From Mermis nigrescens (lineage: Eukaryota > Nematoda > Enoplea > Mermithida > Mermithidae): a stretch of DNA of 64,000 bases. The position numbers were made by a program, and so were the translations under genes. Of the stretch, positions 52,917-64,000 are shown piece by piece (within the stretch, counting starts at the first letter, position 1; each line of letters starts with the position of its first letter). Below the pieces are notes generated by a model that made no database searches, was not told the origin of the DNA, and was given only the letters and a program-made list of their open reading frames with translations. The stretch is taken from positions 2,748,529 through 2,812,528 of the forward strand of contig JAVLUZ010000154.1 of the NCBI GenBank assembly GCA_036768485.1, given 5' to 3'.

Positions 52917-52923
52917 GTATATT

Positions 52924-52949
52924 ATAGGTAGCGCTATCGCGCTACCTAT
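52924..52949. repeat. Perfect hairpin ATAGGTAGCGC / GCGCTACCTAT
   Basis: 11-bp arms around TATC, right after the gap, before the first satellite unit. Confidence 0.85.
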
Positions 52950-52954
52950 GATTA

Positions 52955-53930
52955 ACAATTTGTTACATTTTTCATGACGTTTTTACACTATATCTTTTTT
53001 CAGATGCTTTTGAGTGTGCTGATGTAAGCAAGAATATTTTTAGTAACAAATGTTAAACACATACTGTGTGGTGTTATTTTAATAGTCAGTTTGAGTTGTA
53101 ATATCCTTTTGTGTTAGAAAATGATTATCTCGCTCATCGGGGGTATGCCCCCCCGAGAAACCAAAATAACCCCCTTCCAGAAAGCAAAATATTCCCCCCC
53201 AGAATTCAATTTCTGAAATTTTTTTTTGTTTTTTCGCAATTTTTTGATGCCAATGAATAGTGCTTGATGTGAAAAGTTGAAAAATGTTGTTTTTTCACCA
53301 TACCACCATTTTTAGGGCCATTTTTTTGACCTTTGAAAGATCTTGCATCCCCAGGATTTTTGGTGCTGTCCACGTAGTCTCCTGACCCCCAAATCCCATT
53401 CCAAAATCACTTTTTTAACTCTGAATGACTATTGCAATCCAAAAATTTTATTATACTTCCGTTTATTCATTTATTCCAATGCTAGTTTAGATACTTGCAC
53501 AAATACTGTAATTTAAGTATCTATTATATATTAATTAACAATTTGTTACATTTTTCTATGACGTTTTCACACTATATCTTTTTTCAGATGCTTTTGAGTG
53601 TGCTGATGTAAGCAAGAATATTTTTAGTAACAAATGTTAAATACATACTGTGTGGTGTTATTTTAATAGTCAGTTTGAGTTGTAATATCCTTTTGTGTTA
53701 GAAAATGATTATCTCGCTCATCGGGGGTATGCACCCCCCGAGAAACCAAAATAACCTCCTCCCAGAAAGCGCAATATTCCCCCTAGAATTCAATTTTTGA
53801 ATTTTTTGTTGTTTTTTTCGCAATTTTTTGATGGTAATGGATAGTGCTTGAAGTGAAAAGTTGAAAAATGTTGTTTTTTTCGCCATGCCACCATCTTCAG
53901 GGTCATTTTTTGACCCTGAAGATGGTGGCA
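52955..53930 (+). repeat. Satellite-like repeat, two units plus repeat X
   Basis: Units start near 52955 and 53535 (TTAACAATTTGTTACATTTT). Each runs through GTGCTGATGTAAGCAAGAAT, GTCAGTTTGAGTTGTAATATC and TATCTCGCTCATCGGGGG into a minus copy of repeat X. The same unit forms the array at 59480-61800. A short palindrome joins the second unit to the next block near 53905-53935 (CCACCATCTTCAGGGTCA and inverse). Confidence 0.8.
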
Positions 53931-54164
53931 TGGCGAAATGGATTTTGGATTTGGGGGTCAGGAGCCTACGTGGACAGCACTAAAATCTTAGGGGGATGCA
54001 AGATTTTTCAAAGGTAAAAAATGGCCCTAAAAATGGGGGTTTGGCTAAAAAACAACATTTTTCAACTTTTCACATCTAGCACTATCCATTGGCATCAAAA
54101 AATTGCGAATAACCAAAGAAAATCAGAAATTGAATTCTGGGGATTATTTTGCTTTCTGGGGTCA

Positions 54165-54420
54165 ATTCATTTCCACTTGGGAATCCAAGTCCCAAGTTCC
54201 AAGTTTCCAAGACTTGGAATTTCCAAGTTTCCAAGTGTCAGTTCATTTGCTCAAATAAAAGTTCCAAGGCATTAGCATTTTTCGACTTGGAAAAATGTCG
54301 TTTTTTTCTCCAAGTCTCCAAGTAAATTTTCCAAGTTTCCAAGTGTCTGTCTTTTTGCTCTTTCCAAGCACTTGGAATTTCCAAGTCGGGCTCGGATAAA
54401 AATTTCCAAGTCTAATTAAC
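54165..54420. repeat. CCAAGTTTCCAAG / CTTGGAA minisatellite
   Basis: Many degenerate copies of CCAAG with palindromic TTCCAAGACTTGGAA cores. A second array lies at 59090-59440. Confidence 0.8.
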
Positions 54421-54553
54421 ATAAATCTGTTCACAATGCGCTGCGCGTGAGTTGAGGTACGATAAAAGCAATGAGGAGTGTCACACGCGCGTCTCTCGTG
54501 AGAACGCTGTTTTTGGTGGAATGTCATTGTGTTTGCAAACACTGCGCCTAAAA

Positions 54554-54962
54554 ATGTCGGGCCAAAAACCACCGAACGAGAAAACGCGCGAAAAAAGTAG
54601 CGTTTTTAAAGGCAATTGAGGAAATAAGAGACGTAATTTTTGGGGCAATTTTCTGCAAAATTAACGAATAAAGACAAACGAAGCGGCGTGCGAAAGAAGT
54701 TCAAAGAGAGACGCTATCGCGAGGATTTACGAAATATTCAGAAAAACCGTGGAGTAAACTTCGTGACGAATGCTGGCAAGATCTGCGGAAAGCTACATTA
54801 CGGAAGTTCGACAAGAATCATCAAAGTGGATCCGGTGTGAGAGTCGTACTCAGAAGTACGCTAGAAATATGCTGAAAACACAAAATACTCAACTATTTAG
54901 CCTCCTTGATTTGTTGGAAATTGCACGATTGTCGGATTTTAAAATAATTGTTTTCAGAGATT
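54554..54962 (+). pseudogene. Myb/SANT-like domain gene, copy 1, frameshifted
   Basis: Same gene as 56866-57201 but with single-base insertions (near 54600, 54645 and 54730), so the frame breaks several times. Starts MSGQKPPNEKTREKSS. Confidence 0.75.
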
Positions 54963-55305
54963 CATCACAATAAATGAGAGCAAAGGAGAAGTCCATCCAA
55001 TTTTTAGTATGTAGTAGAAACATGTACATTTATGTACCTACATTATATCGTTGCGCGACGCCTGCAAGTCACTGTTGTATGCCTATTTATGCACGATTAT
55101 TCAATGTATTGCGCGTATGTACTGCAACTTAGCATTTTAAGGCTGCGTATTTGACAGAATCGTATATTTTTTACTTATTTTTAGTAGCATTCTTTAAAAT
55201 GACGGAACAGTCTTGCTTGACTCGTAGAACAATTTTTTCATTATAATTGCCGTAATTATTATTGTCGTGATTATTATTATTATTTTTTATCATTATTATT
55301 ATTGA

Positions 55306-55490
55306 CAGGCCCGTATCCAGGGAAGGGGGCGGGGGGGCCTGCCCCCTCCCGAAATGGAAAAATTTTTTTGTTTTTCCAAGGGTCCCCCAAAGGAAAAATG
55401 AAAAATTGGCGAAGTGGGTCTGAAACACCGCCAAAACAGGTTTTTAGCGTACTTTTGAGCTAGTAAACTCAAAATTTTCCGGCTGTCACG
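55306..55490 (+). mobile_element. Left part of hairpin MITE (duplicated copy)
   Basis: Begins CAGGCCCGTATCCAGGG after ATTATTGA. It is the duplicate of 57606-57775; its continuation is displaced to 56512-56770. Confidence 0.75.
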
Positions 55491-56865
55491 TCTAACTCCT
55501 TTTTGGTAGCGTAGTCCTTAGATCAACAATATTTATGATTTAGATTTTATTGTTGAAAGTAAAACTTACAATTAATTGAGAAGTGACGTAACGAATAAGG
55601 TTCGAAAACTTTCGCCGTACAGCCGGACTGGCTGCGTGAATATTGCCGAAAACGGTAAAGATTAGGTGAATGCGAAATAAGCGTTCTTGAGCTTGCAGTA
55701 AAATACGGAGACTTTCTAAACAGGGCGTACGGAACTGAGCAATTTAGGCAATTTAATCTAATTTTTATAGTTTTTCAGAGTCACGCGGTCTGGCGAGTCA
55801 GGGAATAAAGCTGGAGCTTAAGTCTGGCGGGTTGGAGTAAATCAACTTTGTTTACTTTAGTTTTTTGCTATGTTTTGTATGAGGTCCGCATGTATTATAC
55901 GCAAGTTGTTTTGAACTTAGTTTTGTCCTTTTGACCTCTTTTAACCTCCCGCTTCCGCGATACTTTCTATGCCTTTTTTGGTCTCACCGCTTTTTGTATC
56001 AATTTCACTATAGAGCGTATCATTGCGTTAAAGGAATTTATTGCATACCTGTGTGCTAAACTATTCCTATCTCTCAACATGTCGACTACGCTAATTGATA
56101 CATTATTTTATTGCATTTCTGTTTATTGCTCGGATTTACACTGAGTTTACTCCTGAATTCCCAGCCGCTCTGTCTGACTTTCAAATCGGTTGAGTCAACT
56201 TCACTGTTGTGTCTGAAATCTCAGTTTTAATCCGCTTTTTGCCGTCTTCATGTCTGCGATTCGCATATAGTTAACTTATTACTTTTCACCTTTGTACTTT
56301 TGCCGTATCACCTTTCTCCACAATACCATGTCGGCTTCTTTGCGAACGCGATATACATAAAAATACAGTATGCGTCTTAAGACTTAAAACGATTTACATT
56401 AAAGTTATGGTTTCCACTTCTAATTCAGCGCGTTTAATTACGAAATTATGTAATTATTAAAATTAATTCAACGATTATATACAGAATAAGTCGTTTGCGC
56501 TGACACGGCGCTTCGCGCCAGATTTATTGTTTATGTAAGGTTTTGTCTTCTAAACCGCTAAAAATCGCTCAAATTTGAGTTAGACATAAAGAGTATGTCA
56601 ATTTTTTCCTAACGCTTTGCGCCGGATTCATTGTTTAGCTATTAGTTTGTGCCTTCTAGCTCACTCAAAACAGCTCAAATTCGAGTTATGACATGGAAAA
56701 CATGAAATTTTTCCGGCAGCTTCCGCGCTGTATTTATTGTTTATATAGGTTTTTTGTCTTCTGACCCCCTCGCAATAAAAACAATAAGGAGTATAACACG
56801 CGCGTCTCTAGTGAAAACGCTGTTTTTGGTGGAATGTCATTGTGTTTGCAAACACTGCGCCTAAA

Positions 56866-57201
56866 ATGTCGGGCCGAAAACCACCGAACGATAAAACGCG
56901 CGAAAAAAGTAGCGTTAAGGCAATTGAGGAAATAAGAGACGTAATTTTTGGGCAATTTTCTGTAAAATTAACGAATAAAGACAAACAAGCGGCGTGCAAA
57001 GAAGTGCAAAGAGAGACGCTATCGCGAGGATTAACGAAATATTCAGAAAAATCGTGGAGTAAACTTCGTGATGAATGCTGGCAAGATCTGCGGAAAGCTA
57101 CATTACGGAAATTCGACAAGAATCATCAAAGTGGATCCGGTGTGGAGTCGTACTCAGAAGTACGTAGAAATAAGCTGAAAACAAAATACTCAACTATTTA
57201 G
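56866..57201 (+). CDS. Myb/SANT-like DNA-binding domain protein
   Basis: About 111 codons. After a basic start (MSGRKPPNDKTREKSS) comes FSVKLTNKDKQAACKEVQRE, then KSWSKLRDECWQDLRKATLR and HQSGSGVES. This spacing of helices (LT..K...W..I ... W..L...) and the SGSG end match the Zeste/MSANTD-type trihelix Myb domain found in transposon-derived and host proteins. The usual first Trp is replaced (QAACKEV). An upstream in-frame extension to 56842 has no ATG. It may be a relic of a transposon accessory gene. Confidence 0.6.
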   Translation: MSGRKPPNDKTREKSSVKAIEEIRDVIFGQFSVKLTNKDKQAACKEVQRETLSRGLTKYSEKSWSKLRDECWQDLRKATLRKFDKNHQSGSGVESYSEVRRNKLKTKYSTI

Positions 57202-57605
57202 CCTCCTTGATTTGTTGGAAATTGCACGATTGTTGGATTTAAAATAATTGTTTTCAGAGATTCATCACAATAAATGAGAACAAAGGAGAACTCCATCCAA
57301 TTTTTACTATGTAGTAGAAACATGTACATTTATGTACCTACATTATATCTTGCGCGACGCCTGCAAGTCACTGTTGTATGCCTATTTATGCACGATTATC
57401 CAATGTATTGCGCGTATGTACTGCAACTTAGCATTATAAGGCTGCATATTTGACAGAATCGTATATTTTTTACTTATTTTGAGTAGCATTCTTTAAAATG
57501 ACAGAACAGTCTTGCTTGATCTCGTAGAACAATTTTTTCATTATAATTGCCGTAATTATTATTGTCGTGATTATTATTATTATTTTTTATCATTATTATT
57601 ATTGA

Positions 57606-58412
57606 CAGGCCCGTATCCAGGGGGGCGGAGGGGCCTGCCCCTCCCGAAATGGAAAAATTTTTTTGTTTTCCAAGGGTCCCCCAAAGGGAAAAAATGAAAA
57701 ATTGGCGAAGTGGGTCTGAAACACCGCCAAAACAGGTTTTTAGCGTACTTTTGAGCTAGTGAACTCAAAATTTTCGGCGCTTCGCGCCGGATTTATTGTT
57801 TACGTAAGGTTTTGTCTTCTAAATCGCTAAAAATCGCTCAAATTTGAGTTGGACATAAAGAGTATGTCAATTTTTTTCTAACGCTTTGCGCCGGATTCAT
57901 TGTTTAGCTATAGTTTGTGCCTTCTAGCTTACTCAAAACAGCTCAAATTCGAGTTATGACATGGAAAACATGAAATTTTTCCTGCGCTTCGCGCCGTATT
58001 TATTGTTTATATAGGTTTTTTGTCTTCTGACCCGCTCAAAACCGCTCAAATCTGAACTGGACATGCAGAATATGTCAATTTTGTTCGGCGCTTTATGCCG
58101 AATTATTCGTTATCCGTATTGTTGTTCTCTGTAAAGCACAATGATTAAGTATAAAGGCAAGAGATAAGAAATAATTCGTCGATTAAGTGATGAGAAATCA
58201 GCTTAAATGATAAATTTGCTGTAATATTAATATGAAATAAAGTAAAAATTTTTTAATTTTTTTGTGAAATTTTTCTTCACCGTCGTATAGAGCTCGCCGA
58301 GATACGTTCAAAACTGTCTTTATTTTCGCCTATCTCCTAATGGTTCTCGAGATATCTGGCCTCAAAAATTTTCGGCCCCCCCTCCCGAAATAAAATCCTG
58401 AATACGGGCCTG
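57606..58412 (+). mobile_element. Hairpin-array MITE with 8-bp target duplication
   Basis: 807 bp. Left end CAGGCCCGTATCCAGGGG, right end CCTGAATACGGGCCTG, flanked by ATTATTGA on both sides (57598-57605, 58413-58420). This suits a hAT-type non-autonomous element. The interior has four hairpin motifs at about 105-115-bp spacing (57774, 57888, 57983, 58085), each followed by ATTTATTGTTTA-like sequence. Confidence 0.85.
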
Positions 58413-58420
58413 ATTATTGA

Positions 58421-58924
58421 TATTATGAAATCTAAATAATGCAATTCAAAAGAATTTTAATTTTTCTACTCTGCAATATTTGTACTATAGAGTTTTAGAA
58501 AATTAGTCTTATTTAGAAATTGCTGATAAACTTTTTCAAAGAGCAACTGATGCTGATCTAGTCAATTTTCTGCAACATGCAAGAGAGGACGAATTTGCTT
58601 TGCAAGCGGCATCTAACACGATCTTGAGATGTGAATAGCTATTTAGTTAAATCGGAAATGATATAATTCTAAATGTTTAGACTGTTTTATAAGATGTTTT
58701 GTACGTATATTTAAAGCAGGGCGGATTTAAGGGAGAGGAGGCAAAAATGTTTGGCTATTTATGTAATTTGCGATGATTTTTGGTCATTAGTGATCATAAT
58801 TTCTCAAACTTATCAATTTTACCTATTGAAAAAATAATTACACTCGCATAATAATTTATTTTGATTTTTAAATGTCACAGGTTTATTCTGATAAATTTAA
58901 AAAACATAAGATTTATTTATTAAT
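58421..58924. other. Unassigned AT-rich stretch
   Basis: No gene or known repeat recognised. Confidence 0.4.
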
Positions 58925-58986
58925 ATATAATAATAATTATTATTATTACTTTTATTTTTATTTATTATTGTTATTATTATTATTAC

Positions 58987-59031
<45 letters not shown>

Positions 59032-59036
59032 CATTA
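58925..59036. repeat. (ATT)n microsatellite
   Basis: Long TAT/TTA run with few interruptions. The Leu-rich frame over it is an artefact. Confidence 0.95.
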
Positions 59037-59089
59037 TTGATTTTTGATTATTCACTAACGTCAAATAATATGTATAAGACCGACTTAAC

Positions 59090-59445
59090 GCGCTTGGAAT
59101 AATTTTTCCAACCGAAAATCGACTGGGAAAATAATGCTATTTTCCAAGTAAATTTTCCAAGACTTGGAATCCAAGTCAAAAATTCAGAAGCAAATGAACC
59201 GACTCTTGGAAAAATGGACTTTTGCTTGGGAAAAACACTTGGAAATTCCAAGTCTTCGAACTTGGAAAACCGAGCTGCAACTAAATCACAACTTGGAAAA
59301 AGCCGGTTTTCCATGACTAGAACTTGGAATTTGGAATTTCAAGGACTTGGAAAATGACGGAGCAAATAAACTAGGACTTGGAAAATTTCACGTTTTTCCA
59401 AGACTTGGAACTTGGGACTTGAATTCCAAGTGGAAATGAATTGCG
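59090..59445. repeat. CTTGGAA minisatellite, second array
   Basis: Same unit as 54165-54420, many copies in both orientations. Confidence 0.8.
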
Positions 59446-59479
59446 CTCTTGGGAGAGGGGTTATTTTGGTTTCTCGGGG

Positions 59480-61805
59480 GGGTATACCGATTTCGCGAGA
59501 TAGTCATTTTCTAACACGAAAGGATATTACAACTCAAATTGACTATTAAAATAACCCCACACAGTATTTATTTAACATTTGTTACTAAAAATTTTCTTGC
59601 TTAAATCAGTACACTCCAAAACATCTTTAAAGATAGGCTGTGAAAACATAGAAAATGAAACAAATTGTTAATTTATATATAATAGGTACTTAAATTACAG
59701 TATTTGTGCAAGTATCTAAACTTGCATTGGAATAAATGAATAAACGGAAGTATAATAAAATTTTTGGATTGCTAGTTACCAGAGTCGAAAAAAGTGATTT
59801 TGGAATGGGATTTAGGGTCAGGAGCCTACGTGACAGCATCAAAATCTAAGGGGGATGCAAGATTTTTTAAAGGTAAAAAATGGCCCTAAAAATGGGGGTT
59901 TGGCTAAAAAAAACAACATTTGTCAACTTTTCTTATCAAGCACTATACATTGGCATCGAAAAACTACGAAAAAACGAAAAATTCAGAAATTGAATTCTGG
60001 GGAATATTTTGCTTCCTTGGATGGGGGTAATTTGGTTTCTCGGGGGGGGCATACCCCGATTGGCGAGATAGTCATTTTGTAACATGAAAGGATATTACAA
60101 CTCAAAAAATAATCCCCAGAATTCAATTTCTGATTTTCTTTGGTTATTCGTAATTTTTTGATGCCAATGGATAGTGCTTGATGTGAAAAGTTGAAAAATA
60201 CTGTTTTTTAGCCAAACCCCCATTTTTTAGGGCCATTTTTTTACCTTTGAAAAATCTTGCACTCCTCAAGGTTTTAGTGCTGTCCACGTAGGCTCCTGAC
60301 CCCCAAATCCCATTCCAAAATCACTTTTTCGATTCTGAGTAACCGTTTATTCATTTATTCCAATGCAAGTTTACTTGTACAAATACTGTAATTTAAGTAT
60401 CTATTATATATTAATTAACAATTTGTTTCTCTTTTCTATGACATTTTCACAGCATATCTTTTAAAGATGTTTTTGAGTGTACTGATTTAAGCAAGAATAT
60501 TTTTAGTAACAAATATTAAATACATACTGTGTGTGGGGTCATTTTAATAGTCAGTTTGAGTTGTAATATCCTTTGCTGTGTTAGAAAATGACTATCTCGT
60601 AAATCGGGGTATGCACCCCCCACCCGAGTAACTAAAATTCCTCCTCCCAGACACCAAAACAACTCCCCTTAAATTCAATTTCTGAATTTTTTGGTTTTTT
60701 CGCAATTTTTTGATGCCAATGGATAGTGCTTGCTGTGAAAAGTTGAAAAATGTTGTTTTTTAGCCAAACCCCCATTTTTAGGGCCATTTTTTTACCTTTG
60801 AAAAATCTTGCACTCCCCTAAGGTTTTGGTGCTGTCCACGTAGGCTCCTGACCCCCAAATCCCATTCCAAAATCACTTTTTCGACTCTGAGTGACCGTTT
60901 ATTCATTTATTCCAATGCAAGTTTAGATACTTGCACAAATACTGTAATTTAAGTATCTATTATATGTTAATTAACAATTTGTTTCTCTTTCTATGACATT
61001 TTCACAGCATATCTTTTAAAGATGTTTTTGAGTGTACTGATTTAAGCAAGAATATTTTTAGTAACAAATATTAAATACATACTGTGTGGGGTCATTTAAA
61101 TAGTCAGTTTGAGTTGTAATATCCTTTCGTGTTAGAAAATGACTATCTCGCAAATCGGGGGATGCACCCCCCCCCCGAGAAACCAAAATACCCCTCCTCC
61201 CAGAAAGAAAATAATCCCCAGAATTCAATTTCTGATTTTCTTTGGTTATTCGCAATTCTTTGATGCCAATGGATAGTGCTTGATGTGAAAAAGTTGAAAA
61301 ATGTTGTTTTTTTAGCCAAAACAACATTTTTAGAGCCATTTTTTTACCTTTGAAAAATCTTCGCATCCCCCTAAGGTTTTGGTGCTGTCCACGTAGGCTC
61401 CTGACCCCCAAATCCCATTCCAAAATCACTTTTTCGACTCTGAGTAACCGTTTATTCATTTATTCCAATGCAAGTTTAGATACTTGCACAAATACTGTAA
61501 TTTAAGTATCTATTATATGTTAATTAACAATTTGTTTCTCTTTTCTATGACATTTTCACAGCATATCTTTTAAAGATGTTTTTGAGTGAACTGATTTAAG
61601 CAAGAATATTTATAGTAACAAATATTAAATACATACTGTGTGGGGTCATTTTTATAGTCAGTTTGAGTTGTAATATCCTTTCGTGTTAGAAAATGACTAT
61701 CTCGCAAATCGGGGGTATGCACCCTCCCTACCCGAGAAACCAAAATACCCCTCCTCCCAGAAAGCAAAATAATCCCCGGAATTCAATTTCTTAATAATCC
61801 CCAGA
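59480..61805. repeat. Satellite array, about 553-bp unit
   Basis: One inverted unit (59480-59830) followed by direct units whose TTAATTAACAATTTG starts lie near 60410, 60967 and 61520. Each unit combines the TCAGTTTGAGTTGTAATATC block, a minus copy of repeat X and a CTGACCCCCAAATCCCATTC to ATTTATTCCAATGCAAG block. The minus frames at 61058 and 61570 are artefacts. Confidence 0.85.
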
Positions 61806-61809
61806 ATTC

Positions 61810-61990
61810 TTTTATGATCGATCGGTCTGAGAAGGAGCTTTGAGCCAAAAAATGAACTCAAAACTGGCCTGAATGTTAAAATAGCGTATGAAATCTACGC
61901 TGATCCACATTTTTTGGCTATTTTGAAGCAGATTAGCGTGAAAGTTTTGATTTTTATTGAATTTTAACGCTCCACATCGATCTATGCATG
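61810..61990 (+). repeat. Outer inverted repeat around the minisatellite
   Basis: CGGTCTGAGAAGGAGC ... TTAGCGTGAAAGTTTTGA is inverted against 63615-63770 (TCAAAATTTTCACGCTAA ... CTCCTTCTTCAGACCG). Confidence 0.75.
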
Positions 61991-62145
61991 CAATATGCAG
62001 CTACATTTGGGTAGTACATACTTGCCTACCTAAATTGTACGTACAGGCTGTTCTTTTATGATCAAATGGAGCCCGTATAAATTCAATAATTCAAAAGTAT
62101 GCACATACGCCAAACGCACTTCTCGCATAATAGCAATCGCAGTAA

Positions 62146-62590
62146 TGGTGGGGCTGCTGGGATTATTGGTGAGGCTGTTGGGACGGTGGGGCTGTTGGCA
62201 CGGTGGGGTTGTTGGGACAGTGGGGCTGTTGGGATTGGTGGGGCTGTTGGGACGGGTGGGGCTGTTGGGACGGGTGGGGCTGTTGGGATGATTAGTGAGG
62301 CTGTTAGGACGTTTGACCTGTTTGGACGGTGGAGCTGTTGGGACGGTGGGTTTTTGGGACGTTGGGGCCGTTGGGACTGGTGGGGCTGTTGGGATTGGTG
62401 GGGCTGTTGGAATTATTGGTGGGGCTGTTGGGACGGTGGGGCTGTTGGGACTGGTGGGGCTGTTGGGACGGGTGGGGCTGTTGGGATTTTTGGTGGGGCT
62501 GTTGAGACGGTGGGGCTGTTGGGACGGTGAGGCTGTTGGGACAGTGGGGCTGTTGGGACGGTGGGGCTGTTGGGACTGGTGGGGCTCTTG
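62146..62590 (+). repeat. GGGGCTGTTGGGACGGT minisatellite
   Basis: About 25 degenerate copies of an about 18-bp unit. Because 18 is a multiple of three, long frames stay open on both strands (repeating Pro-Thr-Ala-Pro or Gly-Leu-Leu), but these are not genes. A few more units lie at 62785-62830 (inverse) and 63935-64000. Confidence 0.92.
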
Positions 62591-62839
62591 AGACATCACC
62601 TAAAAATTTTTATTTTGACGAAAACAGGGAATAACTATCCGCCCGATTCAAAATGCAAATCAGGTTTTCTTTTTAGAATTTTTTGACTCTCAAGGTGCCT
62701 AAACGCGATTCGTTGCTTATTCATTCAATTGCGCATGTGAAACTACGCTGTAGGCCGAATTTAACGTGCACAGGAATATATGTAATTCGGTGATGTCCCA
62801 ACAGCACCACCGTCCCATCGGCTCCACCAGTAATTCCAG

Positions 62840-63090
62840 CTGCCAAAAAGTTAAATTTTGGTCTTAAAAATGGTGCTTTTGCGAAAAAAACACCATTTTT
62901 CAACGTTTGTCGTCGAGCTGTATCCACTGGCATCAAAAAATCGTGAAAAAAAGCAAGAAAATTTCAAAAATGGAATTCTGTAGGAGGGTATTGTTGGATA
63001 TTTTGATTTTTATGGTACTTATTTCGCCTTCTGGGGGGAGCATACCCCTTCCCCCGCACGCCCAGGTATGCCCCTCGCCCACCCTGATTG
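62840..63090 (+). repeat. Repeat X copy
   Basis: GCGAAAAAAACACCAT, TGGCATCAAAAAATCGTG and the CACGCCCAGGTATG end. Confidence 0.75.
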
Positions 63091-63099
63091 CATGTGTGG

Positions 63100-64000
63100 A
63101 TGAATCCAGTTTTTTACTGTTTTATAACGTTTACTAATATCCTCCTGCGTCTGCAATTTTTTTTAGGCTCATTTAAAAAATGATTTATAAATCGGTTTGC
63201 GTTCTCTTTTACATGGCGATTAAATAAATTAAGAAACGATGTACTTATCCATTCCGCCATGTGTTATTCAACATTTTCGCATATTGTTTAAGTATTATCT
63301 TAAGTACATGTTATTTTATATAATAAAATCAGGCAATATTAATTTTTTATGACAGATATTTTTTTGACTATTTTTCGACTTCGTATATCTATCTCATCAA
63401 GACCATAGACGAGCGTGCAGGTATACATTTTCAGAATAACTCTACCTGAGAAACTGTTAGACCCGCCAAGCTTCGGCATTTTTGCGCAAACCGGGACTTT
63501 GACTCATTCGAGTCATCTCGCAAGATTAGATTCCTGCTCATTATGGTCTAGTCTAGACTGCCATAAAAAAATGAAAAATGTTCTATTAAAAAAAGGAAAG
63601 ATAAGTGTTAAAATTAGATGAAAATCAAAATTTTCACGCTAATCTGCGTCACAATAGCCATAAAATGTGGATTAGCGTAGTTTTTACGCTATTTTGACAT
63701 TCATACAAGTTTTTAGGTCTTTTTTGGCTCAAAACTCCTTCTTCAGACCGGTCGTGCTGTGCATCTATGATTATAACAGTGGAGCAATTGGAATCAACAT
63801 TGGCAGCGAACAAATTCTGTCGGTCTGGTGGGTGAAGTGACCGAGAAATGTGCTAATTTTGGGGGATTTTCAGAAATTCGGGTTGGGGGTTGAACTCTAA
63901 ACATCCCTCCCCCACGCTTATGTGTGGTTCGGACAGTGAGAATGTTGGAACGGTATGACTCCTGGAACGGTGGAGCTGCTGGGATTGGTGGGGGCTCTAA
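63100..64000. other. Right edge: AT-rich sequence, inverted repeat arm and minisatellite start
   Basis: 63100-63600 has nothing recognisable. 63615-63770 is the arm inverse to 61810-61990. From 63935 the GGGACGGT minisatellite resumes and leaves the window. Confidence 0.6.

Larger units (their letters stand above)
54440..56770 (+). repeat. Tandem duplication, unit 1
   Basis: 54440-55480 matches 56771-57780, and 56512-56770 matches 57774-58030, in the same order. Unit 1 has an extra about 1.0 kb (55490-56510) with no recognisable content. Confidence 0.85.

Noticed and set aside
58872..59102. Leu-rich small membrane protein
   Set aside because: Encoded by an (ATT)n microsatellite.
62030..62599. 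189-codon Pro/Thr-rich protein on the minus strand and Gly/Leu-rich proteins on the plus strand
   Set aside because: All are translations of the 18-bp minisatellite, open on both strands because the unit length is a multiple of three.
1..64000. CRISPR arrays, prokaryotic operons or rRNA genes
   Set aside because: None seen. The tandem repeats have no CRISPR-like spacer pattern, and the split genes show a eukaryotic genome.

Overview
This is a repeat-rich, AT-rich stretch of an invertebrate animal genome. Two split genes for conserved animal proteins can be read by eye. One is an exportin-7 (XPO7/RanBP16)-like gene on the minus strand, running off the left edge. The other is a STRIP1/2 (FAM40/Far11)-like gene on the plus strand at 36.8-41.6 kb. 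GT-AG introns, CR1-type LINEs, a Penelope-like fragment, Merlin and hAT-type DNA transposons and a large virus-like DNA element all fit a metazoan. I cannot name the phylum. Short TTAGGC-like runs are only a weak hint towards nematodes.

Layout. 0.3-6.7 kb: at least five, probably six, XPO7 exons, with introns full of repeats, including an 845-bp hAT-type element with GGGGCC-rich ends and a clean 8-bp target duplication. 7.9-11.7 kb: MITE remnants, two LINE fragments and a fold-back element. 12.3-18.2 kb: a 5.85-kb Merlin (ISXO2-like DDE) transposon with about 260-bp terminal inverted repeats (TIRs) and an 8-bp target duplication. Its transposase is broken, and it has been invaded by a nearly full ORF2 copy of a CR1-like LINE. 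18.2-22.3 kb: little that can be recognised. 22.3-25.0 kb: a second, almost identical copy of the same LINE. 25-36 kb: a fold-back element, several dead LINE 3' ends, hairpin-bearing MITEs, and a 3.2-kb dispersed repeat split by a Penelope fragment with a GIY-YIG-like domain. 36.8-41.6 kb: STRIP exons 1-4. 41.8-52.9 kb: virus-like element block. 53-64 kb: satellites, a tandem duplication carrying a Myb/SANT-like domain gene, MITEs and minisatellites, ending at the window edge.

The most interesting part is 41.77-52.92 kb. It carries a protein-primed-type family B DNA polymerase (Cys-rich region plus exonuclease motifs), a major-capsid-like protein of the type named after C. elegans F54H12.2, a small basic glycine-rich protein resembling adenovirus pX-like core proteins, the C-terminus of a conserved gene that I recall beside them, and a PC4-like single-strand-DNA-binding protein. 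About 330-bp TIRs end in perfect 40-48-bp palindromes. This is a Maverick/Polinton- or adintovirus-like element whose genes contain short spliceosomal introns. It is rearranged: two capsid-gene copies lie head to head, the polymerase is cut and joined to capsid-gene sequence, and an assembly gap closes the right side. Some of this may be assembly error.

A second theme is a short palindrome of the type GGCGCTTCGCGCC, present more than 20 times in several unrelated-looking repeat families.
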